This document shows, in pieces, positions 1-6,232 of a stretch of 16,974 nt of DNA (within the stretch, counting starts at the first letter, position 1; every line of letters begins with the position of its first letter). The position numbers were made by a program, and so were the translations under genes. A model generated the notes under the pieces. It was given only the letters and a program-made list of their open reading frames with translations, was not told the origin of the DNA and made no database searches. Origin of the DNA: Candidatus Woesearchaeota archaeon (GTDB lineage Archaea > Nanobdellota > Nanobdellia > Woesearchaeales > WJKV01); the NCBI GenBank assembly GCA_019323355.1, contig JAHWHI010000034.1:1-16974 (forward strand). The letters run 5' to 3'.

Positions 1-119
1 GCATGAAAGATCTTGACAAAGAGATAACAGACATAGAATACGAATTAATTTTAAAGACAAAAGACATGAAAGGCGCTGTCAAAGGCATGAAAGACAAGTC
101 CTTGAATTATATTGGATAA
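1..119 (+). CDS. 3' end of an unrecognised gene (partial)
   Basis: An open frame enters from the left edge (codons in phase with position 3) and ends at TAA 117-119. The 38 visible residues begin MKDLDKEITDIEYELIL and are highly charged (Lys, Asp, Glu), with a heptad-like spacing of Ile and Leu that fits the end of a helical or coiled-coil protein. The tail repeats a Met-Lys-(Asp/Gly) motif three times. An ATG at position 3 is available, but a 38-residue gene without any visible promoter is less likely than the tail of a longer gene. The next gene has its own TATA box just after this stop. No function can be assigned. Confidence 0.5.
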   Translation, partial: MKDLDKEITDIEYELILKTKDMKGAVKGMKDKSLNYIG

Positions 120-122
120 ACT

Positions 123-131
123 TTTTATATT
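123..131 (+). promoter_or_regulatory. TATA-like box for the HAD-like gene
   Basis: The run TTTTATATT lies about 24 bases before the ATG at 151, right after the stop of the preceding gene. No GGTG-type ribosome binding site precedes the ATG. This suggests a leaderless or nearly leaderless transcript. Confidence 0.5.
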
Positions 132-150
132 CTAATCTTTATTCTCATCC

Positions 151-651
151 ATGGCAAAAAATATTATTTTTGATCTTGAGCAGACCCTAATATGGGGTGT
201 TAATCCTATGTTCAGGTTAAAGCATCCTGAAGCAGAGGAAGTATTGGGAAGAGCAAGAAGGGATTTTAATACAGTTACGCTATGGTCATTTGCATTTATG
301 AAGGAAGTTCTCGATGCTGTCCGAGAATTAAAATGGGCTAAATATTTTGATGGGGTAATAGCTTGTGAAGTGATATCAGAGGAGGAACAGGCTAGTTTAG
401 GATTGAAAGAGCGTGTAAATACAACGTTATGTTATTTCAAAGATGGGCAAGAGACTGGCAGGACAAGATTCCCATTAGACTCTGGAACAAAAGAATTGTC
501 AATGCAGGGAGATCCTTCTGAATATGTTCTGATAGAAAATATGCCAACATACGGGAGACCTAAGGATCGTGTGATTGAAACCATACCTTTCCAAGGGCAG
601 AAGTGCGATCTGATTGGGCCTTACGAGAAAGCTTTGAAGATGTTTGGATAA
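151..651 (+). CDS. FCP1/SCP-like HAD-superfamily protein with altered catalytic acids
   Basis: The protein has 166 residues, is soluble, and has no signal peptide. The N-terminus IIFDLEQTLI (residues 5-14) matches HAD motif I, DxDx(T/V). Residues 114-117 (KELS) followed by YVLIENMP (125-132) strongly resemble the motif III/IV block of FCP1/SCP-type (NLI-interacting factor) phosphatases, usually KDLS... followed by VLIDNSP. LWSF (44-47) could supply motif II. The nucleophile Asp8 is kept. The general-acid Asp is Glu10, and the motif IV Asp is Glu129. Family members dephosphorylate Ser/Thr or small molecules with Mg2+. The two Asp-to-Glu changes make normal catalysis doubtful, so this may be a binding or slow variant. 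It is followed at once by the promoter of the next gene. The family call is fairly confident; its substrate is unknown. Confidence 0.6.
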   Translation: MAKNIIFDLEQTLIWGVNPMFRLKHPEAEEVLGRARRDFNTVTLWSFAFMKEVLDAVRELKWAKYFDGVIACEVISEEEQASLGLKERVNTTLCYFKDGQETGRTRFPLDSGTKELSMQGDPSEYVLIENMPTYGRPKDRVIETIPFQGQKCDLIGPYEKALKMFG

Positions 652-653
652 AC

Positions 654-661
654 TTTAAATA
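654..661 (+). promoter_or_regulatory. TATA box for the DUF2284 gene
   Basis: TTTAAATA begins three bases after the TAA of the HAD-like gene. Its centre is 26.5 bases before the ATG at 684, the standard archaeal distance from TATA box to transcript start. It predicts a leaderless transcript and supports ATG 684 over the longer upstream frame. Confidence 0.65.
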
Positions 662-683
662 CTCTCATTCTTGGTTCTATTCT

Positions 684-1190
684 ATGGAAGACCAACAAAT
701 ACTGGACATCTGCAAGAAAAAGCCAGTGATGGAAGCACAGATATTTGATGTAGACAAGATAGTGATAGCAGACTGGCCTATTTTGAAGTGCAAGTTCGGG
801 TGCGACACCTATGGCAAGAACTGGACCTGCCCGCCGCATAATGATATCACACCAGACAAAGCAAGAAAGATAATCAAGGATTACAAGAGAGCGATCTTGC
901 TTCAGTTTGACTCAACTGATTACAAAAAAATATACAATATCTTACTATCAATAGAGAAAGAGCTTCTAAATAATAATTTCTACAAAGTGTTCGCACTGTC
1001 AATGGGCTACTGTCCGTTGTGCGACAAATGCACAGTACCTAATCCGTGCGCCCATCCGGAATTAAAAAGACCGCCGATGGAAGCCATAGGCATTGACGTG
1101 TTCAAGACTTTAAAGAACATTGGCATTGAACTCAAGATTCTAGAAAAAGGAGACAAATACACACCTTATTGCATGATTCTACTGGATTAG
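684..1190 (+). CDS. DUF2284 family cysteine-rich metal-binding protein
   Basis: The protein has 168 residues. Two cysteine groups are visible: C36-x3-C40-x8-C49 followed by Pro-Pro-His, and C110-x2-C113-x2-C116-x5-C122, plus Cys163. The block CKFGCDTYGKNWTCPPH and the later MGYCPLCDKC block are typical of DUF2284 proteins, annotated as predicted metal-binding proteins. The spacing of the second group suggests an iron-sulfur cluster, but this is inferred. The reaction is unknown. A frame open from 603 overlaps the previous gene; ATG 684 is chosen because a TATA box sits 26.5 bases upstream. The stop overlaps the stop of the convergent pilin-like gene by three bases (TAG 1188-1190 against a minus-strand TAA at 1187-1189). 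Confidence 0.8.
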   Translation: MEDQQILDICKKKPVMEAQIFDVDKIVIADWPILKCKFGCDTYGKNWTCPPHNDITPDKARKIIKDYKRAILLQFDSTDYKKIYNILLSIEKELLNNNFYKVFALSMGYCPLCDKCTVPNPCAHPELKRPPMEAIGIDVFKTLKNIGIELKILEKGDKYTPYCMILLD

Positions 1191-1747
1191 ATGACACTTA
1201 TTTCTATCTGATGTGGATAACCATAATTAGGTTTGCATAAAGAACTGTCTGTTTCACAGGCGACTTTCACATTAAACCTATAAGTTATACCTCGTCTGGA
1301 ACCTGTAGGCGCGCGCATAGGAATGCTGATGATCCGTTTCTCTTTGTCTTCCAGATCATAAGGCCCTAATTCTGGTATAAAGAATTTCTCAGTATTCACA
1401 CCAGGATCAACAACAGCTTTTGTCTCTGTGTCAATCGCAGAATCAAACGATATATAGACAGTAAACACTTCTTTGAAACCCATGTAATTGTTCAATCCCA
1501 ATCCAAATATATAGCTCTCTCCTCGTTTAAGCTCTGCAGAGAATATTGGCAAAACTACTTTGGAAGTCGTCTGTGTCAGCTCTCTCATTATCTGCTGTTT
1601 TGCTTGCTGTTCGACAATACCTGTTATTATATCAAGCTCTTCTTTTTCCTGCAGAAAGAATGTAGTTGCAAGAACAAGGCATGCAGTTGCAATTATGATT
1701 ATGACAATAAAATTAACAGTCAACCGTAGAGCTCCTTTCTTGTTCAT
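1187..1747 (-). CDS. Pilin-like membrane-anchored protein, paralogue A
   Basis: The protein has 186 residues. It starts MNKKGALRLTVNFIV, followed by a strongly hydrophobic helix to about residue 30, then a roughly 150-residue domain likely rich in beta strands. The positively charged KKG followed by a hydrophobic stretch resembles archaeal class III (type IV pilin-like) signal peptides, cut after Gly by a FlaK/PibD-type peptidase. The usual Glu at +5 is not obvious, so an uncleaved N-anchored envelope protein is also possible. It shares a layout with the genes at 1744-2292 and 2544-3134: an amphipathic stretch after the membrane helix, a basic strand (AELKRGESYIFGLGLNN), and a terminal (I/V)P-(M/I)-RA...G..Y-FN segment. 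The start is set by ATGA overlap with the upstream gene; the longer frame to 1804 lies inside that gene. Confidence 0.7.
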   Translation of the reverse strand: MNKKGALRLTVNFIVIIIIATACLVLATTFFLQEKEELDIITGIVEQQAKQQIMRELTQTTSKVVLPIFSAELKRGESYIFGLGLNNYMGFKEVFTVYISFDSAIDTETKAVVDPGVNTEKFFIPELGPYDLEDKEKRIISIPMRAPTGSRRGITYRFNVKVACETDSSLCKPNYGYPHQIEISVI

Positions 1748-2292
1748 TTTACATTCACATATACTTTGTATAATCCGCCGTAGAGATCTGTACTTCCACT
1801 GCATCGGACTCCGATATTAAAGACATAGGTCCATCCATCAGTCGCACCAGAACCTGCGCGTATAGGCACTGCTGCAACTTCACGTTCATTCTTCTCGATC
1901 TTATAGTCTGACTTTGGGAAGTGCCATGTTGCCATCATTTGAGGGTCAAGGTTCATCTCTTCGCCTTTATCATTGACAGCAGTATCATACTGTACAAGAA
2001 GCTCAAAATCATCAGAACTGCAAAGTTTCGGGTCGTTCTTTATTCCGACAGCAAAAGTAGCGACCTTGTTCCTTTTGATATCCATTACAATATCAGGGAT
2101 GATGACCGGCTCTCTTCCAGTAATAAGAAGCTCATTTATCCTTTGCTGGACTTCCTCATTCACCTGTCCTGTGAATTCTTCTCCGCCAGAGAATATCATT
2201 GTGAAGATATAGATGCCGAAGATAAATGTGATTATAGCTATGATTAGAATGACAATGAAATTAATACTGAACTCGATCCCTTTTTTATTCAT
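1744..2292 (-). CDS. Pilin-like membrane-anchored protein, paralogue B
   Basis: The protein has 182 residues. It starts MNKKGIEFSINFIV with one membrane helix (about residues 8-32). Next comes a short Gly-Glu-rich linker, an amphipathic helix (EEVQQRINELL), and a beta-rich C-terminal domain ending KVYVNVK. It is clearly a paralogue of the gene directly downstream: both have the KKG start, DIKRNKVATFAVGIKN against AELKRGESYIFGLGLNN, and VPIRAGSG...TYVFN against IPMRAPTG...TYRFN. Here Glu does follow the presumed KKG cleavage point at +2. Its TGA overlaps the next gene's ATG (ATGA), implying translational coupling. It starts 19 bases after the upstream gene with no clear ribosome binding site. 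The role is probably an extracytoplasmic filament subunit or surface protein. Confidence 0.7.
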   Translation of the reverse strand: MNKKGIEFSINFIVILIIAIITFIFGIYIFTMIFSGGEEFTGQVNEEVQQRINELLITGREPVIIPDIVMDIKRNKVATFAVGIKNDPKLCSSDDFELLVQYDTAVNDKGEEMNLDPQMMATWHFPKSDYKIEKNEREVAAVPIRAGSGATDGWTYVFNIGVRCSGSTDLYGGLYKVYVNVK

Positions 2293-2311
2293 AGTAAAAC
2301 AAGAAAAAAAA

Positions 2312-2536
2312 TCAATATCTTATGACTTCATACTCTTTCAGGATGATTATCAGGAAGAGTATCAATACTATTGCTCCGACAACTACTAGCAGCAGACCGC
2401 CTGTCCAGTCCATCTGGAACAATCTGTACAAACCATAAGCCATGATACCAAAGCCTAGCCATAAGAACTTATCAAGCACAAGCTTCATTATCTCGAATTC
2501 TTCATTTTTGGATAATTTTTTCTTCTTAGCCATCAT
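2312..2536 (-). CDS. Small two-helix membrane protein
   Basis: The protein has 74 residues (73 if the second ATG is used). A lysine-rich, presumably cytoplasmic N-terminus (MMAKKKKLSKNEEF) is followed by two predicted membrane helices, about residues 24-42 and 47-66, and a short charged tail KEYEVIRY. Two ATGs stand side by side at 2536 and 2533. The ribosome binding site AGGTGAT overlaps the TAG of the upstream gene and lies a little close to the first, so the second may be preferred. It sits between two pilin-like paralogues and could be a membrane partner for them, but I recognise no family. Confidence 0.65.
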   Translation of the reverse strand: MMAKKKKLSKNEEFEIMKLVLDKFLWLGFGIMAYGLYRLFQMDWTGGLLLVVVGAIVLILFLIIILKEYEVIRY

Positions 2537-2543
2537 GTATCAC

Positions 2544-3134
2544 CTATATGATTGTTACCAGCAGTTCGACAGTATCGTCAAGACTGATAGCTCCTGCTCC
2601 TCCAGGACACTGACCAGTTACCCTGATAGGATATCTTAATGTGTCTGGCTGTACACCAGATTCAGATTCTATCTTCATAGGAAGTACTTTTACTTCATTG
2701 TTGTCAACTTCAACAGTTGTGAATGTTGATATCCCTACCTTCTCACAGTTTCCTACAAATGTTACCTGATCGCATCTTCCGTCACCCTTCTTTGGATAAT
2801 CAAGACTGAACTGCACATCATCACACCCTAAAGAATTTCTTATTGCCAGATACACTGTCTCACGTGAGCTTTTCTCCATCTCAACATTAAATTGAGACAA
2901 TGACACAGAATCTCCGGATTCTTTCAAACGGTCTATCAATTGTTTCTCAACTTCTTTGCTTACCTCACCGAATTGTTCAGTAGCCCTTCCAAAAGTCTTT
3001 TTCATAAAGCCTAGGCCAAGGCCAAGCATTGTTATAGCAAGAATAAGTACAACAATCGCATTGATCGATAAATTCAAAGAAGCCTTTTTGTTGATCTCGA
3101 GCCTTAAATTGCCCTTTCTGGTTCTTCTTAGCAC
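2544..3134 (-). CDS. Pilin-like membrane-anchored protein, paralogue C
   Basis: The protein has 196 residues. A basic N-terminus (RRTRKGNLRLEINKKA) precedes the membrane segment that begins SLNLSINAIVV. The arrangement INKKA-SLNLSIN matches the MNKKG-...-IN start of the two downstream paralogues, so the class III-like signal lies about 20 residues in. After the helix come EQFGEVSKEVEKQLIDRL and a beta-rich domain with five cysteines that could form disulfides outside the cell. GTG 3134 is chosen because GAGGTGG (3140-3146) stands six bases upstream; the longer frame to 3185 begins too close to a TATA box. It is the first gene after that TATA box and probably leads the downstream small gene and paralogues B and A. 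Confidence 0.65.
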   Translation of the reverse strand: MLRRTRKGNLRLEINKKASLNLSINAIVVLILAITMLGLGLGFMKKTFGRATEQFGEVSKEVEKQLIDRLKESGDSVSLSQFNVEMEKSSRETVYLAIRNSLGCDDVQFSLDYPKKGDGRCDQVTFVGNCEKVGISTFTTVEVDNNEVKVLPMKIESESGVQPDTLRYPIRVTGQCPGGAGAISLDDTVELLVTII

Positions 3135-3139
3135 TTCTA

Positions 3140-3146
3140 CCACCTC
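3140..3146 (-). promoter_or_regulatory. Ribosome binding site GAGGTGG fixing a GTG start
   Basis: Read on the minus strand, GAGGTGG stands six bases before GTG 3132-3134. It matches the 3' end of archaeal 16S rRNA (CACCUCC). It decides the start of pilin-like paralogue C. Confidence 0.6.
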
Positions 3147-3186
3147 TTTTTTGAATAATAATGATATATAAGCAGACGCTGCCACT

Positions 3187-3194
3187 ATTTATAA
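3187..3194 (-). promoter_or_regulatory. TATA box before the pilin-like gene cluster
   Basis: TTATAAAT on the minus strand lies in the gap after the stop of the 3201-4430 gene. A transcript start is expected near 3164, giving a leader of about 30 bases containing GAGGTGG. A second TATA-like run (TTATATAT, about 3163-3170) lies slightly downstream and could be an alternative. Confidence 0.5.
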
Positions 3195-3200
3195 GCTTTT

Positions 3201-4430
3201 CTATACAATGCCTAACCTTTGCAGACCTAGCAGCACATTCTGCTCCCACACACGGTTCTGTATATCTCCCCATTCCTGTGTAAGGTCCTGCACATCCCTT
3301 CCAATACCTCTTAATCTGCCAGCATCTGAGTCAATAGCATCTCTCAGTGCCTCTAATTTATCAACAATATCTCCCCTGCTTCCACGGGAAAGCACTCCAT
3401 TCAGTGTATCCCTTGCAGCTTCCACCTGTTGCTGGCCTCCTCTTGTCTGGTTCTGGAGGTTTCTTTGCAATTCTGCGACACGCCTTCCTATCCGGTTATG
3501 GGCATTTATCAATCCAGCAAAATCTGCCTGCAGTCTCTGGTTCTCATCACTGGCTGCACCGCGGACAACACCCTCTAATCTTCGGTACCTGTCCTGCAGA
3601 TTGTTTGCATTTGCAAAATCAGTAAGTGTCTGGTTCAGGTTGTTAAGTTCTTCTGCAATATGCTGTATCGAGCCTGCACGTTCTCCATTGTTTGCAAGAT
3701 AATTGCTAACACGGTTGCCATAGTTTGCAATATCCTGTATACGCGTCTCTCTCTGCTCGCCAAATACATTGTCAATGCCTCTTGGAACATACGGAACACC
3801 ACCTACTGATCCAGGTGTCTCATCCCGTCCTCCAAGACTGCCGAATGCATATGCAATGACAACAATCATAGTTATCATGAAGATTGTCATTCCCATCCCG
3901 ATTGCCCAGCCACTGTCTCCAATTGTTCCAAAGACAAACAATGCAAGCGCGAGAGACAGTATGCTCATAAGGTTCTTGGACTCGATGCCGAATATCTCTC
4001 CCTCTCCCTTGAATGTATGCCTGACAATAAAGAACAAAATCACGCTCAGAAGCACTGCAAAGAACAGGTTGAACATTGACGCTATTCTTTTTGCATGCGC
4101 TAAAACATCAGTCCTTCCAGCGACAAAGAATGTTGAAAGTACAGTTATTCCAGACAGTGTGAGTGCCACGATTTTTGCATTCTTTGTGAACTTGCCAGCT
4201 TCCTCGCTCTTGAAGGCCGGTATTGTGTTCAGTCCGCCGACAAAAGCAGCATACAAGAGTATGAAGAACAGAAAGAACAATACTCCAAATACAATATTAT
4301 CATTCTTGAGCATCCCGATCAATGACTTGAAAGGTGCGGCAATAGCATCAAGCTGTGCAAGCGCAGAATAAGAGAATATGCTCAGGGAAATAACCATTGC
4401 TGCGAAAATGACAAGACATTTCTTATTCAT
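3201..4430 (-). CDS. Signal-peptide protein with five membrane helices and a long helical tail
   Basis: The protein has 409 residues. Residues 1-25 form a Sec-type signal peptide ending ALA-Q. Predicted membrane helices lie at about 46-65, 85-104, 117-136, 153-171 and 177-196. After a Gly/Pro-rich linker (197-222), residues 225-405 are hydrophilic and helical, rich in Asn, Gln, Arg, Leu and Asp with repeated spacing (ELNNLNQTL, RRVAELQRNLQNQ), probably coiled coil. ATG 4430 is supported by AAGGTG eight bases upstream. The membrane part plus coil recalls scaffold or channel parts of secretion systems, but I recognise no family. It lies directly upstream of the pilin-like cluster on the same strand, which suggests a role in assembling or anchoring that structure. 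This is inference from position. Confidence 0.7.
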   Translation of the reverse strand: MNKKCLVIFAAMVISLSIFSYSALAQLDAIAAPFKSLIGMLKNDNIVFGVLFFLFFILLYAAFVGGLNTIPAFKSEEAGKFTKNAKIVALTLSGITVLSTFFVAGRTDVLAHAKRIASMFNLFFAVLLSVILFFIVRHTFKGEGEIFGIESKNLMSILSLALALFVFGTIGDSGWAIGMGMTIFMITMIVVIAYAFGSLGGRDETPGSVGGVPYVPRGIDNVFGEQRETRIQDIANYGNRVSNYLANNGERAGSIQHIAEELNNLNQTLTDFANANNLQDRYRRLEGVVRGAASDENQRLQADFAGLINAHNRIGRRVAELQRNLQNQTRGGQQQVEAARDTLNGVLSRGSRGDIVDKLEALRDAIDSDAGRLRGIGRDVQDLTQEWGDIQNRVWEQNVLLGLQRLGIV

Positions 4431-4466
4431 CTAATATACACCTTTTTGTGAATAGATGATAGAATA

Positions 4467-4476
4467 ATTTATAAAT
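4467..4476. promoter_or_regulatory. Palindromic TATA box shared by divergent genes
   Basis: ATTTATAAAT is its own reverse complement and lies between ATG 4430 (minus) and ATG 4509 (plus). In both directions the expected transcript start, about 26 bases away, falls just at or before a GGTG site and 10-15 bases before the ATG. One box may therefore serve both genes. Confidence 0.55.
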
Positions 4477-4508
4477 GTTTGGATGCATCCCATATATAGG
4501 TGATATAT

Positions 4509-4634
4509 ATGGTTGCTACAAAAAAAGTTGGCGAAGCATTTCTCTGCGAAATATGCGGAAACAAGGTCAAGGTAACAAAAGTAGGTGGCGGAGAATTAGT
4601 GTGCTGCGGCCAGCCAATGAAACTTATAAAATAA
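4509..4634 (+). CDS. Desulforedoxin-like Fe(Cys)4 mini-protein
   Basis: The protein has only 41 residues, beginning MVATKKVGEAFLCEICGNKV. Cysteines occur as C13-x2-C16 and adjacent C32-C33 followed by Gly-Gln-Pro-Met. This is the pattern of desulforedoxin and of the N-terminal domain of desulfoferrodoxin, which bind one iron through four cysteines (CxxC ... CCGxPM). The superoxide-reducing second domain of desulfoferrodoxin is absent. It probably carries electrons. A GGTGAT ribosome binding site stands four bases before the ATG (GGTG six). The gene is 22 bases upstream of a rubrerythrin-like gene, so it is likely its redox partner in handling peroxide or oxygen. Confidence 0.9.
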   Translation: MVATKKVGEAFLCEICGNKVKVTKVGGGELVCCGQPMKLIK

Positions 4635-4656
4635 AACTGATAAAAGAGGTGTTAAT

Positions 4657-5181
4657 ATGATCGAAGTCTTTAGATGTCTTATATGTGGTGAAACCTATCT
4701 TGGCAGCAAAAAGCCAAGCAACTGCCCGTTCTGCGGAGCGCATTCAAAATATCTGATAAAAGCAAGCTTATACAAGGACCAGTTCAAAGTAAAAATCGGA
4801 TCTGTGTCAAAAAAGAACCTGAGACAGACACTCCAGCTTGAGATGAGCAGTGCTGAATTCTATTTATGTGCGTCAAAGGTCACAAAAAACCTTGAACTTC
4901 AGGGAATGTTCAAGCGTCTTTCAAAAGTAGAGTACGAGCATGCTGACGCAGTCTGCAAGTACCTCCGGATAAAGCAGCCTGCTTTGAAGTACAGCAAAAA
5001 AAGCTGTTTTCCAAAAGACATGAAGAATCTTATGGATGCTCACCGTCGAGAGGACCATGCAATCAGGTTATACAGACAGTTCCAGAAAGAGGCAAAAGAG
5101 CCAAACATGAAGAGACTGTTCACAGCACTGGTCCAGATAGAGACAGACCATCTGAAACTTTTAGAAAAAAAGATGAAATGA
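4657..5181 (+). CDS. Rubrerythrin-like protein (rubredoxin domain plus diiron ferritin-like domain)
   Basis: The protein has 174 residues. Residues 1-30 contain C7-x2-C10 and C23-x2-C26, a rubredoxin-like iron site. Residues 50-174 form a four-helix ferritin-like domain with candidate iron ligands Glu62 (or Glu67), Glu92-x2-His95, Glu132 and Glu162-x2-His165. The domain order is N-terminal rubredoxin then diiron, the reverse of classical rubrerythrin and similar to 'reverse' rubrerythrins. Family members reduce hydrogen peroxide in anaerobes. A GAGGTG site lies five bases before ATG 4657. It is in an operon with the desulforedoxin-like gene. Its TGA (5179-5181) directly touches the stop of the convergent winged-helix gene, leaving no room for a terminator. 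Confidence 0.85.
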   Translation: MIEVFRCLICGETYLGSKKPSNCPFCGAHSKYLIKASLYKDQFKVKIGSVSKKNLRQTLQLEMSSAEFYLCASKVTKNLELQGMFKRLSKVEYEHADAVCKYLRIKQPALKYSKKSCFPKDMKNLMDAHRREDHAIRLYRQFQKEAKEPNMKRLFTALVQIETDHLKLLEKKMK

Positions 5182-5451
5182 TTATAGGCCGAATGTTTCC
5201 TGGAACTTCCGCATCTTGTCAAACTGTTCTAGGAATTCATAGCCTTTCTCTGTTATGACAAGATACTTGTATTTTCCTTCTATTTCTTTTACCAATTCTT
5301 TTGCAACAAGATCGTCTAGATAAGTGTTGAGAAGTTTGTGGGAAAGATTTGCCTTATACATAAGGTGTGTCGGCTTGATCTTTCCGCCTTTATTTCTAAT
5401 AGAAGCTAGCATATCACTGATAATATCCATCCGTGTGCGTCTTTGGGTCAT
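5182..5451 (-). CDS. ArnR1-like winged-helix transcriptional regulator
   Basis: The protein has 89 residues. The sequence begins with RRTRMDIISDML, followed by a G-x-I-K-P-T-H-L-M-Y-K-A-N-L-S recognition segment, then LLNTYLDDLVAKELV and KYLVITEKGYEFLEQ. This is the classic pattern of single-domain archaeal winged-helix regulators of the ArnR1/HTH_45 type, which bind DNA as dimers. ATG 5451 overlaps the stop of the upstream membrane-protein gene (ATGA at 5448-5451), so the two are translationally coupled. The pairing suggests that the membrane protein senses something and the regulator responds, or that the regulator controls this operon. Near-identical direct repeats in the operon's promoter are possible operators. 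Confidence 0.8.
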   Translation of the reverse strand: MTQRRTRMDIISDMLASIRNKGGKIKPTHLMYKANLSHKLLNTYLDDLVAKELVKEIEGKYKYLVITEKGYEFLEQFDKMRKFQETFGL

Positions 5452-6131
5452 TTTTTCAGTACAATTATGTACGTTGCCAGGAGCAGAACAAAGCCGACAA
5501 GTTGTATCACTTCGCCTATTACATACAATTGAGGATCAAGCCCTATGAATGTGAAAAGGATCTGGCTTATCAATAACAGACAGAAAGCCAGTGCAACCAG
5601 CAACGTGTTTTTAGTCATTTTTTTGAGATAATTTTTGTAAAAGTGCCTGAAGATGAAGAACAATAATACAGCAGCAGTGATATGGAACACCTGGTAACGG
5701 TAGTGGCTTCCCACTGTTGAGATGAATGCTAAAAATAGCAGGATGAAGATGTCCTGTTTTTGCTTGTATGATTTATAGATGCACAGGTAAAGTCCGAGTA
5801 AACCTAATAGTATTAACAAATGATAAAAGAATGTTGTTGTCGAAAGAAAGAAGATATCTCTCTGTACATACCTTGATGTCAGGACAAGCAGTCCGACAGC
5901 CTTTGTCTTTACAACTTCATGATATAAAGTGAAATTGGTCATTATCTTTGCAAGAAATCCTGCTGCAATGCCTGCAAAAGAAAGGCTGAACCATTTGTAT
6001 TTTTGGTCTCCACTCAACCTGAAGCACTTGTAGCTGTAGACAGCAACTAAAATCGCAACTATGACTGTCACAAATTCGAATATCGAATCTATGTTATAGA
6101 ACCACTCTGGACTGAATAGGAATCTCAGCAT
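5448..6131 (-). CDS. Seven-helix membrane protein
   Basis: The protein has 227 residues and is almost wholly hydrophobic. About seven membrane helices are visible at 15-35, 47-66, 98-118, 127-142, 148-163, 174-195 and 201-223, separated by short basic loops (KYKW, KSYKQKQ, HFYKNYLKK). There is no soluble domain and no motif that I recognise. Its size and topology resemble the membrane sensor part of archaeal 7TM histidine-kinase-like proteins, but this is only a resemblance. A TATA box about 29 bases before ATG 6131, with no ribosome binding site, suggests a nearly leaderless transcript. The coupled downstream winged-helix gene hints at a sensor-regulator pair. Confidence 0.7.
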   Translation of the reverse strand: MLRFLFSPEWFYNIDSIFEFVTVIVAILVAVYSYKCFRLSGDQKYKWFSLSFAGIAAGFLAKIMTNFTLYHEVVKTKAVGLLVLTSRYVQRDIFFLSTTTFFYHLLILLGLLGLYLCIYKSYKQKQDIFILLFLAFISTVGSHYRYQVFHITAAVLLFFIFRHFYKNYLKKMTKNTLLVALAFCLLLISQILFTFIGLDPQLYVIGEVIQLVGFVLLLATYIIVLKK

Positions 6132-6141
6132 TGTATAAGGG
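6129..6141. repeat. Direct repeat copy 1 (CATTGTATAAGGG), possible operator
   Basis: CATTGTATAAGGG matches CATTGCATAAGGG at 6191-6203 in 12 of 13 positions, in the same orientation, 62 bases apart. This copy overlaps the start codon and presumed transcript start of the seven-helix membrane gene. Confidence 0.4.
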
Positions 6142-6155
6142 AAATCTCATTTTCT

Positions 6156-6165
6156 ATTTATAAAT
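6156..6165 (-). promoter_or_regulatory. TATA box for the membrane protein / winged-helix operon
   Basis: ATTTATAAAT, identical to the palindrome at 4467-4476, has its centre 29.5 bases from ATG 6131. It lies between the two direct repeats. Confidence 0.6.
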
Positions 6166-6190
6166 CTTGTGAAATTGCCTTCTTAAATAA

Positions 6191-6203
6191 CATTGCATAA
6201 GGG
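6191..6203. repeat. Direct repeat copy 2 (CATTGCATAAGGG), possible operator
   Basis: This is the partner of 6129-6141. It sits upstream of the palindromic TATA box for the leftward operon and directly before the TATA-like run (6205-6212) of the rightward small ORF, so a bound regulator could affect both. Confidence 0.4.
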
Positions 6204-6204
6204 T

Positions 6205-6212
6205 ATTATAAA
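6205..6212 (+). promoter_or_regulatory. TATA-like box for the small ORF at 6233
   Basis: ATTATAAA is centred about 24.5 bases before ATG 6233. It would give a leaderless transcript of the small ORF. Confidence 0.4.
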
Positions 6213-6232
6213 GGGTTTGCCTAAGTAATAGC

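Noticed and set aside
3135..3185. Longer start (GTG 3185) for pilin-like paralogue C
   Set aside because: It starts next to a TATA box, has no ribosome binding site, and a perfectly placed GAGGTGG precedes GTG 3134.
3769..4371. 200-residue rightward frame opposite the five-helix membrane protein
   Set aside because: It lies entirely opposite a gene with clear signal peptide, membrane helices and promoter; it has no ribosome binding site and its composition mirrors that gene.
4475..4660. Rightward 61-residue frame over the desulforedoxin gene
   Set aside because: It is out of frame with the CxxC...CC protein, which has its own ribosome binding site and family match.
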